From Acidobacteria bacterium RIFCSPHIGHO2_01_FULL_67_28 (GTDB taxonomy: Bacteria; Acidobacteriota; Terriglobia; Acidiferrales; 2-02-FULL-67-57), in assembly GCA_001766965.1 (NCBI GenBank), contig MEKM01000004.1:11795-25848 (forward strand): 14,054 nt of DNA, written 5' to 3'. The notes under the pieces were generated by a model that had not been told where the DNA came from, searched no databases, and worked only from the letters and a program-made list of their open reading frames with translations. The translations under genes and the position numbers were made by a program. Below, piece by piece: positions 12,650 to 14,054 of this stretch (its first letter is position 1; each line of letters starts with the position of its first letter).

Positions 12650-14054
12650 CTAGAAGGCGGAGGCCTGGGCGAAGGGGCGGAGCAGAGTCGACGAAACGAA
12701 CTCGAGGCTGATCGCCGGCTCTTCGGCGGCGGCCAGCGCCAGCGCCAACGCCCAGAAGTGGTCGGCGTGGCCCGCGGCTTCGGTGCGGTCGGCGTCGAAG
12801 CGGATGTGGCCCGCGGGTGTGACGTAACGCTTCACCGCGCCCAGCGCGGCGCGCACCGCCGGGTCGGCCGGCAGGCGCACGCGGCCCTCTTCGAGGAGGC
12901 GCTTCACTCGCACCGCCAGGGTTTCTTTCACCGCCTGCGTGAACACCACCGGCTCGACCCGCGCGCCCCACTTCGTTTGCAGCTCTTCGGCGAGCATGGC
13001 GCCGAGGCCGGTCGAGTCAATCGCGCACCGCCGCACGGCGTAAGAACCGAAACTCGAAAAGCGAAACTCGAAACTCGGTCCGCTCGTGCCATTGTCGATT
13101 TTCGAGTTTCGATTTTCGTCGCTCGCCCGCCGGGCGAGCAGGGAGTCGAGCGCCTGCCGCTGGGCGGCGAAGGGCTGGCGGTCGAGCGCGAGGATGCCGC
13201 GCGTCCAGTAGACGGGCGCGGGCGCGTCGTCGGCTTCGAGCAACCAGAGCACGGTCAGGTCGCGCCGTCGTCCAATGTCCACACCGAGATAGAGCGAGCC
13301 CATGGCGCGCTGGGGAAACCCAAGCAGGTTTTCCCCACCCCTCGTCTCTCGCTCGGGGTGCCCTGAGCTCTGTCGAAGGGCAGGCCCCTTCCGAGGTTGG
13401 GCTTCGCCCGCCATTGTATTCGGCACGGCTGATCCCTCGCCTGCGTTCGGGACAAGAGCCGTGCCCTGACGGAATCCTTCACTGGTCGCTGGTCGCTGGG
13501 CACTGGTCGCTGGGAGGAAGAAAGTGGTGGCGGCGCGAGGGTGCTCGGCCGCCACCACCAGCTCGGGCGGGAGGTAGTGGGCGGCGTCAGCGAGGAACCG
13601 GCAGCAGTACTCCTGCTGCCAGGCGTCTTCGTCGGCGATGGCCGCCCGGAGGGATTCGACATCGACGACGAAGCCTTGCGTGCGAGCGGAGGCGAGGTCC
13701 ACCCAGTGGGGAGACCAGATGGACCCGTTCACGGTGAACCTGTTCAGGGTGAACCCGTCGGGGAAACCCCAAGAAAACCCTTGCGGTGGGACAGGCATTC
13801 CTGCCTGTCCCCTGCCAGACACGAATGTCTGGCCCCCTGTGCATTGGGCTGGCCGGTAATCCACCAACCCGGCGGCTTTCGCGAGGTCGTAGTAGCGGCC
13901 GCGAGCCCCGTTCGGGGTCGAGATGATCTCGAGCTGAAAGCCGCGCGTGGCGGTGGCAAAGGCGGCGCGCCAGATGGCCTCGGCGTCGCGGTGGAAAGCA
14001 AACTCGTCGAGCACCACGTCGCCGGCAAAGCCGCGCACCGTGTCGGGGTTGGCG
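12650..14054 (-). CDS. Phage terminase large subunit (Mu gp28-like), N-terminus cut by window edge
   Basis: The frame is open from the right edge down to a TAG at 12650. The GTG at 14038 is not a real start: the reading continues upstream as ANPDT, and the preserved part begins within the ATPase domain. The Walker B box VVLDEFAFH has its Asp-Glu pair near 14003-14008. The following IISTPNGARGRYYDLA is the coupling-motif region. The nuclease domain has the three expected acidic motifs: VDIGRRRDLT (Asp near 13277), AIDSTGLG (near 13010-13020) and HADHFWALALA (near 12760). The Walker A part lies beyond the window. The protein would cut and translocate DNA into the prohead through the portal. Three stretches are repeat-encoded and lie between motifs: 13727-13833, 13309-13514 and 13048-13119. 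All keep the frame, so the protein may still work, but it is about 100 or more residues longer than expected. Confidence 0.88.
   Translation of the reverse strand, partial: ANPDTVRGFAGDVVLDEFAFHRDAEAIWRAAFATATRGFQLEIISTPNGARGRYYDLAKAAGLVDYRPAQCTGGQTFVSGRGQAGMPVPPQGFSWGFPDGFTLNRFTVNGSIWSPHWVDLASARTQGFVVDVESLRAAIADEDAWQQEYCCRFLADAAHYLPPELVVAAEHPRAATTFFLPATSAQRPATSEGFRQGTALVPNAGEGSAVPNTMAGEAQPRKGPALRQSSGHPERETRGGENLLGFPQRAMGSLYLGVDIGRRRDLTVLWLLEADDAPAPVYWTRGILALDRQPFAAQRQALDSLLARRASDENRNSKIDNGTSGPSFEFRFSSFGSYAVRRCAIDSTGLGAMLAEELQTKWGARVEPVVFTQAVKETLAVRVKRLLEEGRVRLPADPAVRAALGAVKRYVTPAGHIRFDADRTEAAGHADHFWALALALAAAEEPAISLEFVSSTLLRPFAQASAF
13048..13119. repeat. CGAAACT/CGAAAAG repeat inside terminase, insert 3
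   Basis: Two blocks of CGAAACTCGAAAAG-type heptamers in opposite orientation (13048-13077 and 13094-13119). They encode DENRNSKIDNG and SFEFRFSSFGS just before the second nuclease motif. The family is the same as at 4353-4386. Confidence 0.8.
13309..13514. repeat. Composite repeat cluster inside terminase, insert 2
   Basis: About 206 bases made of several repeat families side by side: GGGGAAACCCAAG (from 13313), CCCTCGTCTCTCGCTCGGGG (about 13338-13358), CCCTGAGCTCTGTCGAAGGG (13361-13380), an inverted pair GGCACGGCT/AGCCGTGCC (13422-13430 with 13457-13465) around GATCCCTCGCCTGCGTTCGGG, and ACTGGTCGCTGGTCGCTGGG units (13481-13514). They encode a low-complexity linker just before the first nuclease motif. 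Confidence 0.8.
13727..13833. repeat. Composite palindrome cluster inside terminase, insert 1
   Basis: It holds GTTCACGGTGAAC (13727-13739) and GTTCAGGGTGAAC (13742-13754), GGGGAAACCCCAAG, a perfect 10-bp stem GGGACAGGCA/TGCCTGTCCC (13788-13811) and an 8-bp stem GCCAGACA/TGTCTGGC (13814-13833). On the minus strand it is read in frame as GQTFVSGRGQAGMPVPPQG and then FSWGFPDGFTLNRFTVNG. Confidence 0.85.

Noticed and set aside
13650..14038. GTG at 14038 as the terminase start
   Set aside because: The Walker B box follows only about ten residues later and the frame is open to the window edge, so the ATPase N-terminus must lie upstream.

Overview
The window is GC-rich throughout and looks like an Acidobacteriota chromosome carrying part of a tailed-phage (prophage-like) head and tail module. 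The host guess rests mainly on the von Willebrand factor A gene, which has the layout of the VWFA-related domain family typical of Acidobacteria, and on the many short GC-rich palindromic repeats. It is an inference from protein style, not a taxonomic proof.

Layout. All genes from 6922 down to 1 run on the minus strand as one tightly packed phage operon. In transcription order they are a Mu gp29-like portal (DUF935), a Mu I-like protease with an internal scaffold start, a small decoration protein, an HK97-fold-type major capsid protein, a Mu gp36-like DUF1320 protein, a gpG-like virion morphogenesis protein, a Mu gp37-like DUF1834 protein, a probable tail tube protein, and a gene cut by the left edge. 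Many junctions are ATGA or TGATG overlaps. At the right end, again on the minus strand, is the C-terminal part of the large terminase, whose upstream end lies outside the window. The usual terminase-portal pair is split by a block of about 5.2 kb on the plus strand. That block holds four host-like genes: an M1-family metallopeptidase, a secreted VWA protein, a Bax inhibitor-1/YccA membrane protein, and a secreted protein of unknown family.

How it works together. Portal and terminase would package DNA, protease and scaffold would shape and mature the procapsid, capsid and decoration protein would form the shell, and gp36, gpG, gp37 and tube proteins would make the neck and tail. The four plus-strand genes have no obvious virion role. 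The first three are spaced like one operon, and the fourth has its own good sigma70-like promoter.

The most striking signal is a set of short palindromic or microsatellite-like repeats of at least five families. Many lie inside phage coding genes (terminase, portal, protease/scaffold, gpG) yet keep every frame open, so they appear as low-complexity peptide inserts between conserved motifs. The four plus-strand host-like genes carry none that I could see. The pattern resembles Rickettsia palindromic elements, which also insert in frame into genes. The divergent intergenic region 6923-7318 holds a stack of hairpins, including a nested inverted repeat of about 111 bp.
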